In this document: positions 42,300 to 51,999 of the stretch, in pieces
Layout of the letters: each line of letters opens with the position of its first letter
How positions within the stretch are numbered: position 1 is the stretch's first letter
Assembly: GCF_964036645.1 (NCBI RefSeq)
Contig: NZ_OZ038525.1
Location: 4,964,001 to 5,028,000 of the forward strand
Source: Tenacibaculum sp. 190524A02b
GTDB taxonomy: Bacteria > Bacteroidota > Bacteroidia > Flavobacteriales > Flavobacteriaceae
DNA: 64,000 nucleotides
Direction of reading: 5' to 3'
Notes under the pieces: generated by a model
The model's database searches: none
The model's input: the letters and a program-made list of their open reading frames with translations, nothing else
Told to the model about the DNA's origin: nothing
Position numbers and translations under genes: made by a program

Positions 42300-44242
42300 G
42301 GTTTGAAGAATTTTAAAATCAAAATTTCAAGGAGCAAAGATACAATGGAAAGGGCTAAAAACCATTTCCAAAGCCATTGAACTTCATTTTTTTTACGTAT
42401 TTCTTGCAAAGTTTCCTTTACCGAGGTGGATATCGTATTACTTTTTGAGTTGTTTATTTCATCTTGTATTGCTGTATATTCAAGGGAACTTTCTTCTTTA
42501 GGGTAATTAAAAGCAAGACTTTTAAGCGTGTCTTTCTCTTGCATTACAAAATGAAAGCCAGCTTTTAAAGGTTGTTCAGTTGTAGTAATGCTAACTTTAC
42601 TTTGAAAAACACGTTGTAAAGGAATAAAAGCATTTTCCTTATTTTTAATAGACAACACCGTTTCTTTACCTAATCGTTTATGAACATCAATTGTATTTTG
42701 TTTCCCTATAGTATAATACAACTTAGATAGCTGTAGACTTTGCTTTCCAATATTATAAAAAATAGGAACTATGATTGGAGAATTAATAAAATTACTATTT
42801 TCTTTATTTAAAGAAGAAGCTACCCAAAATACGGCAGCATTTTCAAGTTGCACTTGAGAAATAAACGGTTTCTTATTTTCAAAATTTAAAATAGAAGAGG
42901 CTCTTTTTAAAGAACTATTATAATAAGAAGCTACATATGGATACTGAAAATTACGAACTTGTTTTTCAAAAACATGTTTAAAAATGGGGTGGTTAAATTG
43001 AATGTTCGTAACTTTTAAACTATCGTTGTGTTGTTTTACAATTTGCCCAGCCTGTAATTGTTTTAATAAATTATTGTAGGTATTAATGCTACTTTTTTGA
43101 TGAGGAATTATAACTAAATTCCCTCCTTTTTTAGTAAAATCAACCAAACTAGCAATTAAGGTATTTGGAATACTTTCTACTTCATTTAAAACAATGAGTT
43201 GTTGGTTTGGAATAGCATTATAGTTTATATTATCAACAGAATATTGTAAGAAATTAAATTCATCTTTGGTATAAACTTTTGATAAGAAAGAAGGCTGCTT
43301 ACCAATACTTAGCACGTTAATTTTTTCACCTGAATTTAGCGTAAAATAAAAAGTATTGTCAAAAGAAAAAGCATCGTTGTAATTCAAAAGTACTTTTCCT
43401 AAAAAAGTAGGCGTTTTTTGAATAGAGAAGGTTACTTTTTTACTTACATTTTCATCAATAGAAAAAGTCTGCTTGTTAATTAATTTTTGATGATTATATA
43501 TAGCAATAGGAATGTCCTTTTTAGCAATTCCTTGGTTTTTTACAGTAATGTTAACTGTAAAATTAGTCGAACCATTTTCATCAACAGTTACGCTATCAAT
43601 AGACAAGTTTTCTTTTAATTGTGGTGTTAACTGAACAAATGAAGTTGGTGTCTCTAAGTTTTTAAATGATGAAGCAGTTGCATTTTGAAAATCAGAAATA
43701 ACAATATTTTTATTAGGAGTATCATACAAACTATTTTCTGAACTTAGTTTGAGTACCACTTCTTTCATTTCTTTTTGTTGGGGAGTATTCTCTATTTTTA
43801 AAAGGATTTCTTTTAATTCTGAAGCTGTTTTATTTCTGTAAAATTGAGCATTGGTTTGTAAAGTATAGCTGGCTTTTTCAGAAAGGTTGTCAATAATTTC
43901 TTGAGAAGCAACCTGTAATAAATCGCCTTTTTTACCTTGCGTGTTTGTACTTAGCGAGTTGTCTAAAAAAATATGATATCGAGATTGTTCATTAGCACTT
44001 CTATTGCTAAAATAAGGTTGGGCAAAAGCCAAAATCAAAAACGTAAGTAAAAGTAAACGAGTAGCTAACACAAGCCACTTTTTAATTTTGGAACTTTTAC
44101 GGGTTTGCATGGCTAATTTTTGTAAAAAAGCAACATTAGTAAACGGAACTTTAACAAATTTTTGTAATTGGAACAAATGCACAATAATTGGAATTACCAA
44201 CAGTGCTAAAAAGTATAGAATTTCAGGATGTTTAAACTGCAT
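42296..44242 (-). CDS. BatA-domain membrane protein (VWA-like)
   Basis: The protein (648 residues) begins with the BatA N-terminal motif (MQFKHPEILYFLALLVIPII, HLFQLQKFVKVPFTNVAFLQ), a second helix (LLLLTFLILAFAQPYF), then a VWA-like soluble domain, and ends in one more helix (WKWFLALSIVSLLLEILIL). BatA-type proteins are part of the Bacteroidetes aerotolerance (Bat) set or are linked to membrane complexes; the precise role here is unknown. It overlaps the dihydroorotase-like gene by 4 bases. Confidence 0.82.
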   Translation of the reverse strand: MQFKHPEILYFLALLVIPIIVHLFQLQKFVKVPFTNVAFLQKLAMQTRKSSKIKKWLVLATRLLLLTFLILAFAQPYFSNRSANEQSRYHIFLDNSLSTNTQGKKGDLLQVASQEIIDNLSEKASYTLQTNAQFYRNKTASELKEILLKIENTPQQKEMKEVVLKLSSENSLYDTPNKNIVISDFQNATASSFKNLETPTSFVQLTPQLKENLSIDSVTVDENGSTNFTVNITVKNQGIAKKDIPIAIYNHQKLINKQTFSIDENVSKKVTFSIQKTPTFLGKVLLNYNDAFSFDNTFYFTLNSGEKINVLSIGKQPSFLSKVYTKDEFNFLQYSVDNINYNAIPNQQLIVLNEVESIPNTLIASLVDFTKKGGNLVIIPHQKSSINTYNNLLKQLQAGQIVKQHNDSLKVTNIQFNHPIFKHVFEKQVRNFQYPYVASYYNSSLKRASSILNFENKKPFISQVQLENAAVFWVASSLNKENSNFINSPIIVPIFYNIGKQSLQLSKLYYTIGKQNTIDVHKRLGKETVLSIKNKENAFIPLQRVFQSKVSITTTEQPLKAGFHFVMQEKDTLKSLAFNYPKEESSLEYTAIQDEINNSKSNTISTSVKETLQEIRKKNEVQWLWKWFLALSIVSLLLEILILKFFKP

Positions 44243-44483
44243 ATTTTCTTAAAAACCAACTGTAAAAATAAGTAAAAACATCTTTTAAAAAACAAACTAG
44301 TTAAAAATCTGTTAGAATGTGTATCCGTCATCGACTAAAACGTAAATTTTAGTATTTTTGAACTATGACTACAACAGAAAGTGAATGTTTCCAAACTAAG
44401 GAAACTAATTTAAATACTTTGCAACAATTTGCCTGCTTATCAATACACTCAAAAATAGTAACTACTTTAAATAGCAGGAATAC

Positions 44484-46079
44484 ATGGAAATAAAACAAAT
44501 ACCTTTTAAAAAAACAGGTTTTTTTTCTAAAACCATGTTAGATTATTTAGATCAAAAAGAAACAATACAACCTTTTTACTATAATTTTCCAAATATTGAA
44601 GGTTTTAAAAATCAGCTACAAACAAAGAAGTTAGATTTTAAACAAGAAACTAGAGATAGCTTAGTGTTGTCTTTGAAAAAACAATACGAAGGATTACCTA
44701 CAAGTGAGAAAACGGAAGAAAATATTGAGCTATTACAGCAAAATAATACGTTTACTATTACTACAGGACACCAATTAAACTTGTTTACTGGCCCTTTATA
44801 TTTTTTGTATAAAATTATAGCTACCATAAACCTTTGCGAAGAGTTAAGAGAGAAATTTCCAGAAGAGCATTTTGTGCCTATTTATTGGATGGCTACAGAA
44901 GATCATGATTTTGAGGAAATCAATTACTTTAATTTCAAAGGAAAAAAAGTACAGTGGAATAGCACACAAACTGGTGGTGTTGGGCGTTTTTCAACCGAAG
45001 GATTGGAAGAAGTTTTAGCAGTGTTTTCTGAACATTTAGGAAGTTCTAAAAATGCGGAATATTTAAAAGGTTTATTTAAAAAAGCCTATGTTGAACATAC
45101 CCATTTAGCCTCTGCCACAAGATATATTGCGAATGAATTGTTTGGTGTTTACGGATTGGTGGTTGTTGATGGAGATGATAGCGAATTAAAAAAGGTATTT
45201 ACACCTTATGTAGTTAAAGAATTAACAGAACAGGTTTCTTTTAAAGAAGTAACAAAAACCGTTGAAGACTTAAGAAAAAATTATAAGATTCAGGTAAACC
45301 CAAGAGAAATTAATCTTTTTTACTTACACGATGGAATCCGAGAGCGAATTTTGTTCGAAGATGATGTGTACAAAGTAAATAATACGGATATTACTTGGAA
45401 TTGGGAAGCTTTGGAAAAGCATACTCATGAATTTCCAGAACGATTTTCACCCAATGTAATCATGCGTCCTTTATATCAAGAAGTAATTCTTCCTAATTTG
45501 TGTTACATTGGAGGAGGAGGAGAGTTGGCGTATTGGTTACAATTAAAAGCTTATTTTGAAGCTGTAGCTGTTCCGTTTCCTATTTTATTATTAAGGAATT
45601 CAGTACAAGTATTTTCAGAAAAACAAGTTAAAAAGTTAGCAAAACTGAAGGTTACTACAGAAGAAGTTTTTATTAAACAAAACACATTACTAAAACAAAA
45701 AGTATTAGAAAATGCAGAAGAACAAGTTGACTTTAGTCAACAAAAAGCATTTTTAGAAAATCAGTTTGAAACCTTGAGAAAGGTTGCTGAAAAAACAGAT
45801 GTTTCTTTTGTAGGAGCGGTAAATGCTCAGGAAAAAAAGCAATTAAAAGGGCTAAAAAACTTAGAGAAACGTTGGGTACGTGCAGAAAAAAGAAGACAGC
45901 ATGATTTAGTTACACGCATAACAGAATTACAAAATGAGATATTACCTAATCAGAGTTTAGAAGAACGTCAACGTAATTTCTCTGAGTATTATTTAGAATA
46001 TAGCAACGGTTTTATTAAGCATTTAAAAGATAATTTACACCCATTAGAGTTAACGTTTACATTGCTGATTTTGGAGTAA
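44484..46079 (+). CDS. bshC: bacillithiol biosynthesis cysteine-adding enzyme BshC
   Basis: The 531-residue protein matches BshC: TTGHQLNLFTGPLYFLYKII, VPIYWMATEDHDFEEINYF, then LPNLCYIGGGGELAYWLQLK. BshC adds cysteine to GlcN-malate in the last step of bacillithiol synthesis. Residues 390-480 form a long coiled coil (KQKVLENAEEQVDFSQQ). Spacing to the next gene is 8 bases, and that gene encodes a lipoprotein without obvious link. Confidence 0.92.
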   Translation: MEIKQIPFKKTGFFSKTMLDYLDQKETIQPFYYNFPNIEGFKNQLQTKKLDFKQETRDSLVLSLKKQYEGLPTSEKTEENIELLQQNNTFTITTGHQLNLFTGPLYFLYKIIATINLCEELREKFPEEHFVPIYWMATEDHDFEEINYFNFKGKKVQWNSTQTGGVGRFSTEGLEEVLAVFSEHLGSSKNAEYLKGLFKKAYVEHTHLASATRYIANELFGVYGLVVVDGDDSELKKVFTPYVVKELTEQVSFKEVTKTVEDLRKNYKIQVNPREINLFYLHDGIRERILFEDDVYKVNNTDITWNWEALEKHTHEFPERFSPNVIMRPLYQEVILPNLCYIGGGGELAYWLQLKAYFEAVAVPFPILLLRNSVQVFSEKQVKKLAKLKVTTEEVFIKQNTLLKQKVLENAEEQVDFSQQKAFLENQFETLRKVAEKTDVSFVGAVNAQEKKQLKGLKNLEKRWVRAEKRRQHDLVTRITELQNEILPNQSLEERQRNFSEYYLEYSNGFIKHLKDNLHPLELTFTLLILE

Positions 46080-46087
46080 GATTTTTT

Positions 46088-46753
46088 ATGAAAAAGATTA
46101 AAAAGAGAGTTATAATACTATTTTTGATTCCTTTCTTTTTAGGAGCTTGTAAAAGTAGAAAACAAAAACAAATAGATACTTGGAGAAGTAGGCTTGAGGA
46201 ATTTAGAAGGAAGGACGAAGTAGCTAATGTAAATATACCTTGTTCCCAAATTCAGGAATTTGTGATTAATATTGAAAAATATAATTGGGTTTCAGATGAG
46301 GAAAGGTTAAAAAAAGTAGCTATCTATGCTGAACTGGACAGACATAATGTAGAGTATCTTAAAAACAGACCTTTTTACCCAATAAAATTAGAGAAAAGTT
46401 CAATATATAGAGCGTATAAATCTGAAATTAATAGTGAATACCCTATCAATTTTGACATTGAAATATTTAAAAGAGTAGAAAGCATTTGGGGATATTATTA
46501 CCGAGAGAAAAATAAAAGTGATTTAATTTCTGATGGTGTAATTGAACAATGGGAATTTGCTAATAAAGGTGCAGCTAAGAAAGCGTTAGAACAAATAAAA
46601 GAAGTAGGAAGTTTAGTTTATTTCAATACGACTCCATTTTTTTGTCAAATTGAAAATAAGTTATTTATTTTTCAAACTAGAGCAATGGCTTTTAGTTATG
46701 ATCAAGAGATAATTTATAAGAAGTTTATGAATGAGTATATAAAATCAAATTAA
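46088..46753 (+). CDS. lipoprotein of unknown function, 221 aa
   Basis: A lipoprotein signal (RVIILFLIPFFLGAC, lipidated cysteine about 20) and then a charged mixed-fold domain (GYYYREKNKSDLISDGVIEQ, FANKGAAKKALEQIKEVG). No recognised family. The next gene starts 4 bases later, so they are probably one transcript with bshC. Confidence 0.6.
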   Translation: MKKIKKRVIILFLIPFFLGACKSRKQKQIDTWRSRLEEFRRKDEVANVNIPCSQIQEFVINIEKYNWVSDEERLKKVAIYAELDRHNVEYLKNRPFYPIKLEKSSIYRAYKSEINSEYPINFDIEIFKRVESIWGYYYREKNKSDLISDGVIEQWEFANKGAAKKALEQIKEVGSLVYFNTTPFFCQIENKLFIFQTRAMAFSYDQEIIYKKFMNEYIKSN

Positions 46754-46757
46754 AAAA

Positions 46758-47528
46758 ATGAAAAGAAAAATAGTCATTGTATTTATGTTGTTTGTAGCGG
46801 TGTTAGCTCAAGCAAAACCCAAAACAATTCATGTGTTTGTTGCATTATGTGACAATGAATTTCAAGGAATAGTTCCAGTACCTAAACAATTAGGAAACGG
46901 AAAAGATCCTAAAAGTAATTTGTATTGGGGTGCAGGTTTTGGAGTTAAAACATTTTTCAAATCTAGAACCAAAGATTGGAGATTGATACAACAGTTAAAA
47001 TCATCCAACCCTAAAATTTTAGATAGGTTACTTTTTAAACATAATACACAAGATATTTATTTATTAGCAGATGCTTATGATGGCGAGTATATAAAAATGT
47101 GTACAGAAGATTTTTTAAAAGCATCTAACACACAAAATCCAGTAGTAGTTACTCATAATAAATTAATACTAAATTTTGGAGGAGCTTCTGATTTGGTAAC
47201 TTATATAGGACATGATGGTTTAATGGAGTTTAATGTAAATATTAACTATAAACCTACAGTAACTAAAAAAGTAGATGCAATTGTTTTAGCATGCTATAGT
47301 CAAGCCTATTTTTCAACTGAAATAGAAAAAGCAAAAGCGAATCCTATTTTATGGACAACACATTTAATGGCACCAGAAGCATATACCTTAAAAGCTGCTA
47401 TTGATGGATGGATAAAAGGTGAAACAGGAAAACAAATTGATGAACGAGCCGCTCAGGTTTATCATAAATATCAAAAATGTGGATTGAAAGGAGCAAGGAA
47501 CTTGTTTACTACTGGGTTTAAGAAATAG
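46758..47528 (+). CDS. secreted protein with caspase-like His-Cys dyad
   Basis: Signal peptide MKRKIVIVFMLFVAVLAQAK; mature start PKTIHVFVALCDNEF. The C-terminal part has YIGHDG (His152) and DAIVLACYSQAY (Cys179) with the spacing and sequence style of CHAT/caspase-type peptidase or pseudopeptidase folds (H-G, then ACxS). The family is not recognised by name. Function inferred only. It lies 4 bases downstream of the lipoprotein gene. Confidence 0.6.
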   Translation: MKRKIVIVFMLFVAVLAQAKPKTIHVFVALCDNEFQGIVPVPKQLGNGKDPKSNLYWGAGFGVKTFFKSRTKDWRLIQQLKSSNPKILDRLLFKHNTQDIYLLADAYDGEYIKMCTEDFLKASNTQNPVVVTHNKLILNFGGASDLVTYIGHDGLMEFNVNINYKPTVTKKVDAIVLACYSQAYFSTEIEKAKANPILWTTHLMAPEAYTLKAAIDGWIKGETGKQIDERAAQVYHKYQKCGLKGARNLFTTGFKK

Positions 47529-47640
47529 GTAAGTTTGAGCAGAAGTAAAGCCTTAGAGCAAAAATAAAAGAACATTAATTGTTTTAGAATTTTGTTTCTT
47601 TGCGTCGTAGCAAAAAAGCTACTCTACTTAATCATTTTGT

Positions 47641-48492
47641 ATGAAATCACTACATCCTAATAACATTCATAACAAAGGGTATGACTTTACTTTGTTAAAA
47701 GAAAAATATCCAGCAATAACTAAGTTTGTAGTTGAGAAATACGAAAAAGAAACCATTGAATTTTCCAATCCAGAAGCTGTAAAAATCTTTAATAAAGCAT
47801 TGTTAAGTGCGCATTATGGAATTGCTCATTGGGAATTTCCAGATGAAAATTTATGCCCGCCAATACCAGGAAGAGTAGACTACATTCATCATTTAGCAGG
47901 TTTAATTGGAAATGAAAAACAAGCACATGTTTTAGATGTAGGAACAGGGGCTACTTGTATTTATCCATTATTAGGAAAAGCTGTTTATAACTGGAATTTT
48001 ACCGCTACAGATATTGATGCAGATTCATTAGCAGTTGCTCAAAAAATTATAGATAAAAACGGACTAACGCAAAGTATTAAGCTAAGGTTTCAAAAGGACG
48101 AAAATCATATACTAAAAGGTATTCTCAAAGAAAAGGATGCGTTTACAGCAACGATGTGCAATCCGCCTTTTTATAAATCTTTAGAAGAAGCAAGAGGTGC
48201 GAATAGAAGAAAATCAAGAAATTTAGGAAACAATACTGTTAGAAATTTCGCAGGTAATGAAAATGAATTGTGGTATGTAGGAGGCGAAAAAGCGTTTCTG
48301 CATACATATTTATATGAGAGTTCTTTGCACCCTGAAGCTAGTATATGGTTTACCAGTTTGGTATCTAAAAAAGAAAATGTAGAAAGTTTACAAAAATCTG
48401 CTAAAAAACTAGGAGTAAAAACATTCAAAGTAATTCCAATGCACCAAGGAAATAAGTTAACCAGAATTGTGTGCTGGAGTTTTAAAAAATAA
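47641..48492 (+). CDS. rlmF: 23S rRNA (adenine-1618-N6)-methyltransferase
   Basis: The 283-residue protein follows RlmF closely: LHPNNIHNKGYDFTLLKEKY at the N-terminus, IPGRVDYIHHLAGLI, SAM-binding DVGTGATCIYPLLG and catalytic CNPPFYKS. It methylates A1618 of 23S rRNA using S-adenosylmethionine. It stands alone and is closed by a strong terminator. Confidence 0.93.
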   Translation: MKSLHPNNIHNKGYDFTLLKEKYPAITKFVVEKYEKETIEFSNPEAVKIFNKALLSAHYGIAHWEFPDENLCPPIPGRVDYIHHLAGLIGNEKQAHVLDVGTGATCIYPLLGKAVYNWNFTATDIDADSLAVAQKIIDKNGLTQSIKLRFQKDENHILKGILKEKDAFTATMCNPPFYKSLEEARGANRRKSRNLGNNTVRNFAGNENELWYVGGEKAFLHTYLYESSLHPEASIWFTSLVSKKENVESLQKSAKKLGVKTFKVIPMHQGNKLTRIVCWSFKK

Positions 48493-48526
48493 ACAACCTT
48501 AAAACTTTAGTTTAAGGTTGTTTATT
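48488..48526 (+). terminator. bidirectional intrinsic terminator after rlmF
   Basis: A 16-bp stem (AATAAACAACCTTAAA and its reverse complement at 48511-48526) around a loop of seven bases; the stem overlaps the rlmF stop. It also serves the convergent nitroreductase gene, which ends at 48559. Confidence 0.85.
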
Positions 48527-48558
48527 AGGTACGGTTTAGTATAAACTATAGAAATTAA

Positions 48559-49158
48559 CTATATGGTTACAATAACTTCTTCTTGTGCTCTTCTAGATTT
48601 AGCTTTTTTAGAAGGCTGATTAAAATCATCTTGGTCTCTATAACCAATAGCTACAGCCATTAAAGTAGTATAATCCTTCTGTTTTAAAATGGCATCATAC
48701 TTTTCTGGTTCTACACCTTCCATGGGAGTAGCATCAATATCCATTTCTGCACAAGCACTTAAAAAAACACCTAATGCTAAATACGTTTGCTTTTCAAACC
48801 AAGTCATAATTTGACTTTTAGGAAGTGGTTTAATAAACTGATTGTAATAACCTACAGCAGCTTCGGGTAAACCTTTATTGATTTGATTTTCAAATAACTC
48901 TAAATTGTTAATAGCACTAAAAATAACAAGTGTATCGCAGTTTTGAATACGTTCGTTATTAAAAAAAGAAGCCAAACCAAGTTTGTTTTTTGTTTCAGTA
49001 TCAGAAACAAAAGTAAATTGCCATGGTTGACTGTTTATAGAAGAAGGACTTAAACGTAGCACTTCTTTTAAATCGTCAATTTGAGTTTTAGTTAACTTTT
49101 TAGAGGTGTCATAAACCTTTGTTGTATATCTGTTTTGCATTTTTTCAAGAAAACTCAT
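48559..49158 (-). CDS. NAD(P)H-dependent nitroreductase-family oxidoreductase
   Basis: The 199-residue protein is a typical NfsB-like flavoenzyme: FMN-binding NRYTTKVYD, LRLSPSSINSQPWQFTFVSD, AALGVFLSACAEMDIDATPMEGVE-like central region with AVGYYNQF, and MAVAIGYRDQD near the C-terminus. It should reduce nitro compounds or quinones using FMN. It is divergent from an HxlR regulator that likely controls it. Confidence 0.9.
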   Translation of the reverse strand: MSFLEKMQNRYTTKVYDTSKKLTKTQIDDLKEVLRLSPSSINSQPWQFTFVSDTETKNKLGLASFFNNERIQNCDTLVIFSAINNLELFENQINKGLPEAAVGYYNQFIKPLPKSQIMTWFEKQTYLALGVFLSACAEMDIDATPMEGVEPEKYDAILKQKDYTTLMAVAIGYRDQDDFNQPSKKAKSRRAQEEVIVTI

Positions 49159-49258
49159 AATATTGTATTTTAAACTATAAAAATTATAGTAACAAAACTA
49201 AATATAGTTTTTAAGTTTTACAATAACGGTCAAAAAGGATAGTAGTAATTTTAACAAT

Positions 49259-49612
49259 ATGTTTACAGTAAAAGGCAAAGAATATCCCTGTTGTACAAGT
49301 GTAACTATGGGGATGATAGGCGGAAAATGGAAAACCGTAATATTATTTTATTTAATGGATGGTACATTACGGTATAATGAACTAAGAAAAAAAATGAAAG
49401 GAGTTACAGAAAGAACGTTAAGCTTGCAGTTACAACAATTACAAGAAGACGGTATTGTTATACGAAAAGTATATGCAAGTAAACCACCATTAAAAGTAGA
49501 ATATTCTTTAAGTGAATTTGGTAAAACCTTAATTCCATTATTAAGGTCTATTGCCGAGTGGGGAGATTATGTAGTGCATAATTATTCTGATAATCAAATA
49601 AAACAATCTTAA
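49259..49612 (+). CDS. HxlR-family transcriptional regulator
   Basis: The 117-residue protein has a winged-helix core: MGMIGGKWKTVILFYLMDGT, YNELRKKMKGVTERTLSLQL, and KPPLKVEYSLSEFGKTLIP. The redox-sensing Cys position of many HxlR-family members is present (YPCCTS). The divergent nitroreductase gene 100 bases away is its probable target. Confidence 0.9.
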   Translation: MFTVKGKEYPCCTSVTMGMIGGKWKTVILFYLMDGTLRYNELRKKMKGVTERTLSLQLQQLQEDGIVIRKVYASKPPLKVEYSLSEFGKTLIPLLRSIAEWGDYVVHNYSDNQIKQS

Positions 49613-49666
49613 AAGTGCAACACTTTATTCCTAATAATGTAATGTTTGATGTTTGTGATTTTTCGG

Positions 49667-50074
49667 TTAAATAGTTTTACTTAAACTGGTTAGAACTTCC
49701 ATAGCTTTTTCAGTATCTTTCTTATCAATGAATATATGATCGTGATAATAGCCAGCAACCACATTACAACTAATATTATTATTACCAAGTGCTGTGGCAA
49801 AAGCAGCTGTTAAACCAACTGCTTCTAAGGAAGAGTGTACAGTAAGTGTGATCCATGAAGCAATATACTCATAAGTTAAACCTAATTGATCTGCTTTCTC
49901 TTTTAATAAAATAACGGTATGTCCCTCTTGTTCTCTCATCTCACAAATAGCAAGCTCTCTAGGTATAGAGTTAATATCACTAACAGAAGTAAAAACATAA
50001 TTTCCTTCATTTAATATAGGTTTCATGTTTTTTAGAAGTTCCTGAAGGTTTTTTACACCAGTGTTTTTTATCAT
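49667..50074 (-). CDS. ACT-domain protein (ACT_3/ACT_7 type)
   Basis: The 135-residue protein is a tandem ACT-like protein: NYVFTSVSDINSIPRELAIC, WITLTVHSSLEAVGLTAAFA, and a second ferredoxin-like half with GNNNISCNVVAGYYHDHIF. Such proteins bind amino acids and are found alone as small ligand sensors. It is followed, after 40 bases, by a leftward membrane-protein gene. Confidence 0.8.
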   Translation of the reverse strand: MIKNTGVKNLQELLKNMKPILNEGNYVFTSVSDINSIPRELAICEMREQEGHTVILLKEKADQLGLTYEYIASWITLTVHSSLEAVGLTAAFATALGNNNISCNVVAGYYHDHIFIDKKDTEKAMEVLTSLSKTI

Positions 50075-50114
50075 TAAGTTAAAATTTAAAAGTAGTAATA
50101 TACTAAATAAAGAG

Positions 50115-50513
50115 CTATATAATGCTTCTATTGGCTAAACGAATTTCTATAGTAACTAAAGTAAGAATGATAACAATTTCTGTAATCATATAAATCCAGC
50201 CCAATACTGTAATTTGATGATAATGTATAAAAGCAAAAGTCAATGAAACTATACTGTAAAGTATATTGAATAATGCAATAACTTTTATAAAAATAGTTGG
50301 ATTTTTGTTTATTAGAAAGTAACAAGCTATGTCATAAACAATAAATAGCAAAGGAATACAAGCAAGTATGTATAAAGTATTGATAGGTATACCGAATAAA
50401 TATTGGTACTTTGGCAGTAGTACACCTAAAAGAAATGCTGATAGTAAGGCACCAACAGCATCAACTAAAAATATATTCTTCGCAGACAATTGCTTACCCA
50501 ATTCGAGTGCCAT
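50115..50513 (-). CDS. small integral membrane protein, 132 aa
   Basis: Four hydrophobic segments (DAVGALLSAFLLGVLLP, LYILACIPLLFIVYDIACYF, ALFNILYSIVSLTFAFI, WIYMITEIVIILTLVTI). No family is recognised. Its start lies 20 bases inside the csaA coding end, so translation may be coupled. Confidence 0.65.
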   Translation of the reverse strand: MALELGKQLSAKNIFLVDAVGALLSAFLLGVLLPKYQYLFGIPINTLYILACIPLLFIVYDIACYFLINKNPTIFIKVIALFNILYSIVSLTFAFIHYHQITVLGWIYMITEIVIILTLVTIEIRLANRSII

Positions 50514-50844
50514 TTTTAACTTTTCTTTCTGGGTTTAATAAAGTAACTTCCTTGTTATCACCAACGCCACCAAGTACCAAGCACTCACTCATAATATTGG
50601 CTATTTGCTTTTTAGGAAAATTCACAACGGCTACTACTTGTTTGCCTATTAATTCTTCAGGTGTATATAATTTGGTAATTTGAGCAGAGGTTTTCTTTAT
50701 ACCATATTCACCAAAATCAACTTGCATTTTATAAGCAGGATTTCTTACCTCCTCAAATATTTCAGCTGTAATAATAGTACCAATACGCATTTCAACTTTA
50801 GTAAAATCATTCCAAGTAATTAAATCGTTTTCTATTTCTGTCAT
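50494..50844 (-). CDS. csaA: CsaA-like tRNA-binding domain protein
   Basis: The 116-residue protein is a stand-alone OB-fold tRNA-binding domain: VEMRIGTIITAEIFEEVRNP at the N-terminus, QITKLYTPEELIGKQVVAVV, and the C-terminal ECLVLGGVGD followed by LLNPERKVKNGTRIG. CsaA acts as a chaperone-like factor in secretion or binds tRNA. It overlaps the start of a membrane protein gene by 20 bases. Confidence 0.88.
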   Translation of the reverse strand: MTEIENDLITWNDFTKVEMRIGTIITAEIFEEVRNPAYKMQVDFGEYGIKKTSAQITKLYTPEELIGKQVVAVVNFPKKQIANIMSECLVLGGVGDNKEVTLLNPERKVKNGTRIG

Positions 50845-51151
50845 TGCTTAAAATTTAGGATTAAATATACAGGAATAATTAGTATTAGTTAACATGATGT
50901 ATATTTTTAACTTAAAGTAATTAATTATCTGTTTTTCTCCGACTCTAGGAACTACCTTTGTTGAGTTAACAGAGGTGTCAACGACTTTCGCGGACGATTT
51001 TGTTGTGTTTTCATGATGAATATAGAGTGAGAATTCTTTAATTTTTCAGTTAAAGAGGAAAAGAAGAAATGGTTATACCGAAATTATTTATAAAGTTTTG
51101 TGACGTCCTGAATACTCGTTACAATAATTAATATATTAAAGGTAGTAATTT

Positions 51152-51976
51152 TTAAATTGCTACCTTTAGTTTTTTGTAGCTTTTTCTTTTGACTTTTTTT
51201 TGTTGGTGCATTTGATTAGGAGTTAACATTGAATTTGATAAATGAGGTCTTATTTGATTGTAAATATTGATTGCATTTTTAATTAACTTCTTTTTAATTT
51301 GTATAGAAACGTCGTATTTATCAATTGCAAATTCTTGTTTAAGAATCCCATTGATTCTTTCAGCTATAGCATTTTCATAAGGATCATATTTTTCAGTCAT
51401 GCTAGGTTTGATATTATTGATACTTAACATTTTTTGATATTCATTAGAGCAATATTGTAACCCTCTATCTGAATGATGAATAATAGGTTCTTTATTATAA
51501 TTTCTATTAGAGATTGCCATATCTAGGGCTCTTAAAGAACCTGCTACATTTAAACTATTAGAGACATCATACCCCATTATTTTTTTAGAGTAAGCATCAG
51601 TAATTAGCGCTAAATAACATGGGTTTTCTCTCTTTCCAATGTAAGTAATATCACTCACCCATACTTGTTCAGGTCTTACAAATTCTATATTTTTAAGTTG
51701 ATTTACATGTTTTCTAAATCTATGATGAGAATTTGTAGTTATATGATATTTTTTTCTTGGTAGAATTAATAAATTATTAGCTTTTAATATTTTAAACAAC
51801 TTATCACGACCAACACCAATTGCTTTTAATTCAGATTTTAAAAGATAAAATAATTTCCTTGTACCTATTCTCGGCATTGATATACGGATAGTATTTACTA
51901 AATCAATAACCTTTTTACTAAGCTTTTGTTTCTCTTTATATGAATGAATAGCTCTATAATATACCTGCCTATTCAC
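51152..51976 (-). CDS. IS3-family transposase, OrfB (DDE integrase core)
   Basis: The 274-residue protein has the rve catalytic domain: Asp109 in VWVSDITYI, Asp170 in HHSDRGLQY, and Glu206 in AIAERINGIL, a DD(35)E triad. The GTG start shown is probably not used on its own: the frame is open upstream to the end of OrfA (KESITATCDLLGVNRQVYYR), so the active product is likely an OrfAB fusion made by -1 frameshifting near the AAAG run in the OrfA tail (about 52005-52015). Confidence 0.92.
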   Translation of the reverse strand: MNRQVYYRAIHSYKEKQKLSKKVIDLVNTIRISMPRIGTRKLFYLLKSELKAIGVGRDKLFKILKANNLLILPRKKYHITTNSHHRFRKHVNQLKNIEFVRPEQVWVSDITYIGKRENPCYLALITDAYSKKIMGYDVSNSLNVAGSLRALDMAISNRNYNKEPIIHHSDRGLQYCSNEYQKMLSINNIKPSMTEKYDPYENAIAERINGILKQEFAIDKYDVSIQIKKKLIKNAINIYNQIRPHLSNSMLTPNQMHQQKKVKRKSYKKLKVAI

Positions 51977-51999
51977 CCCGAGTAAATCACAGGTAGCTG

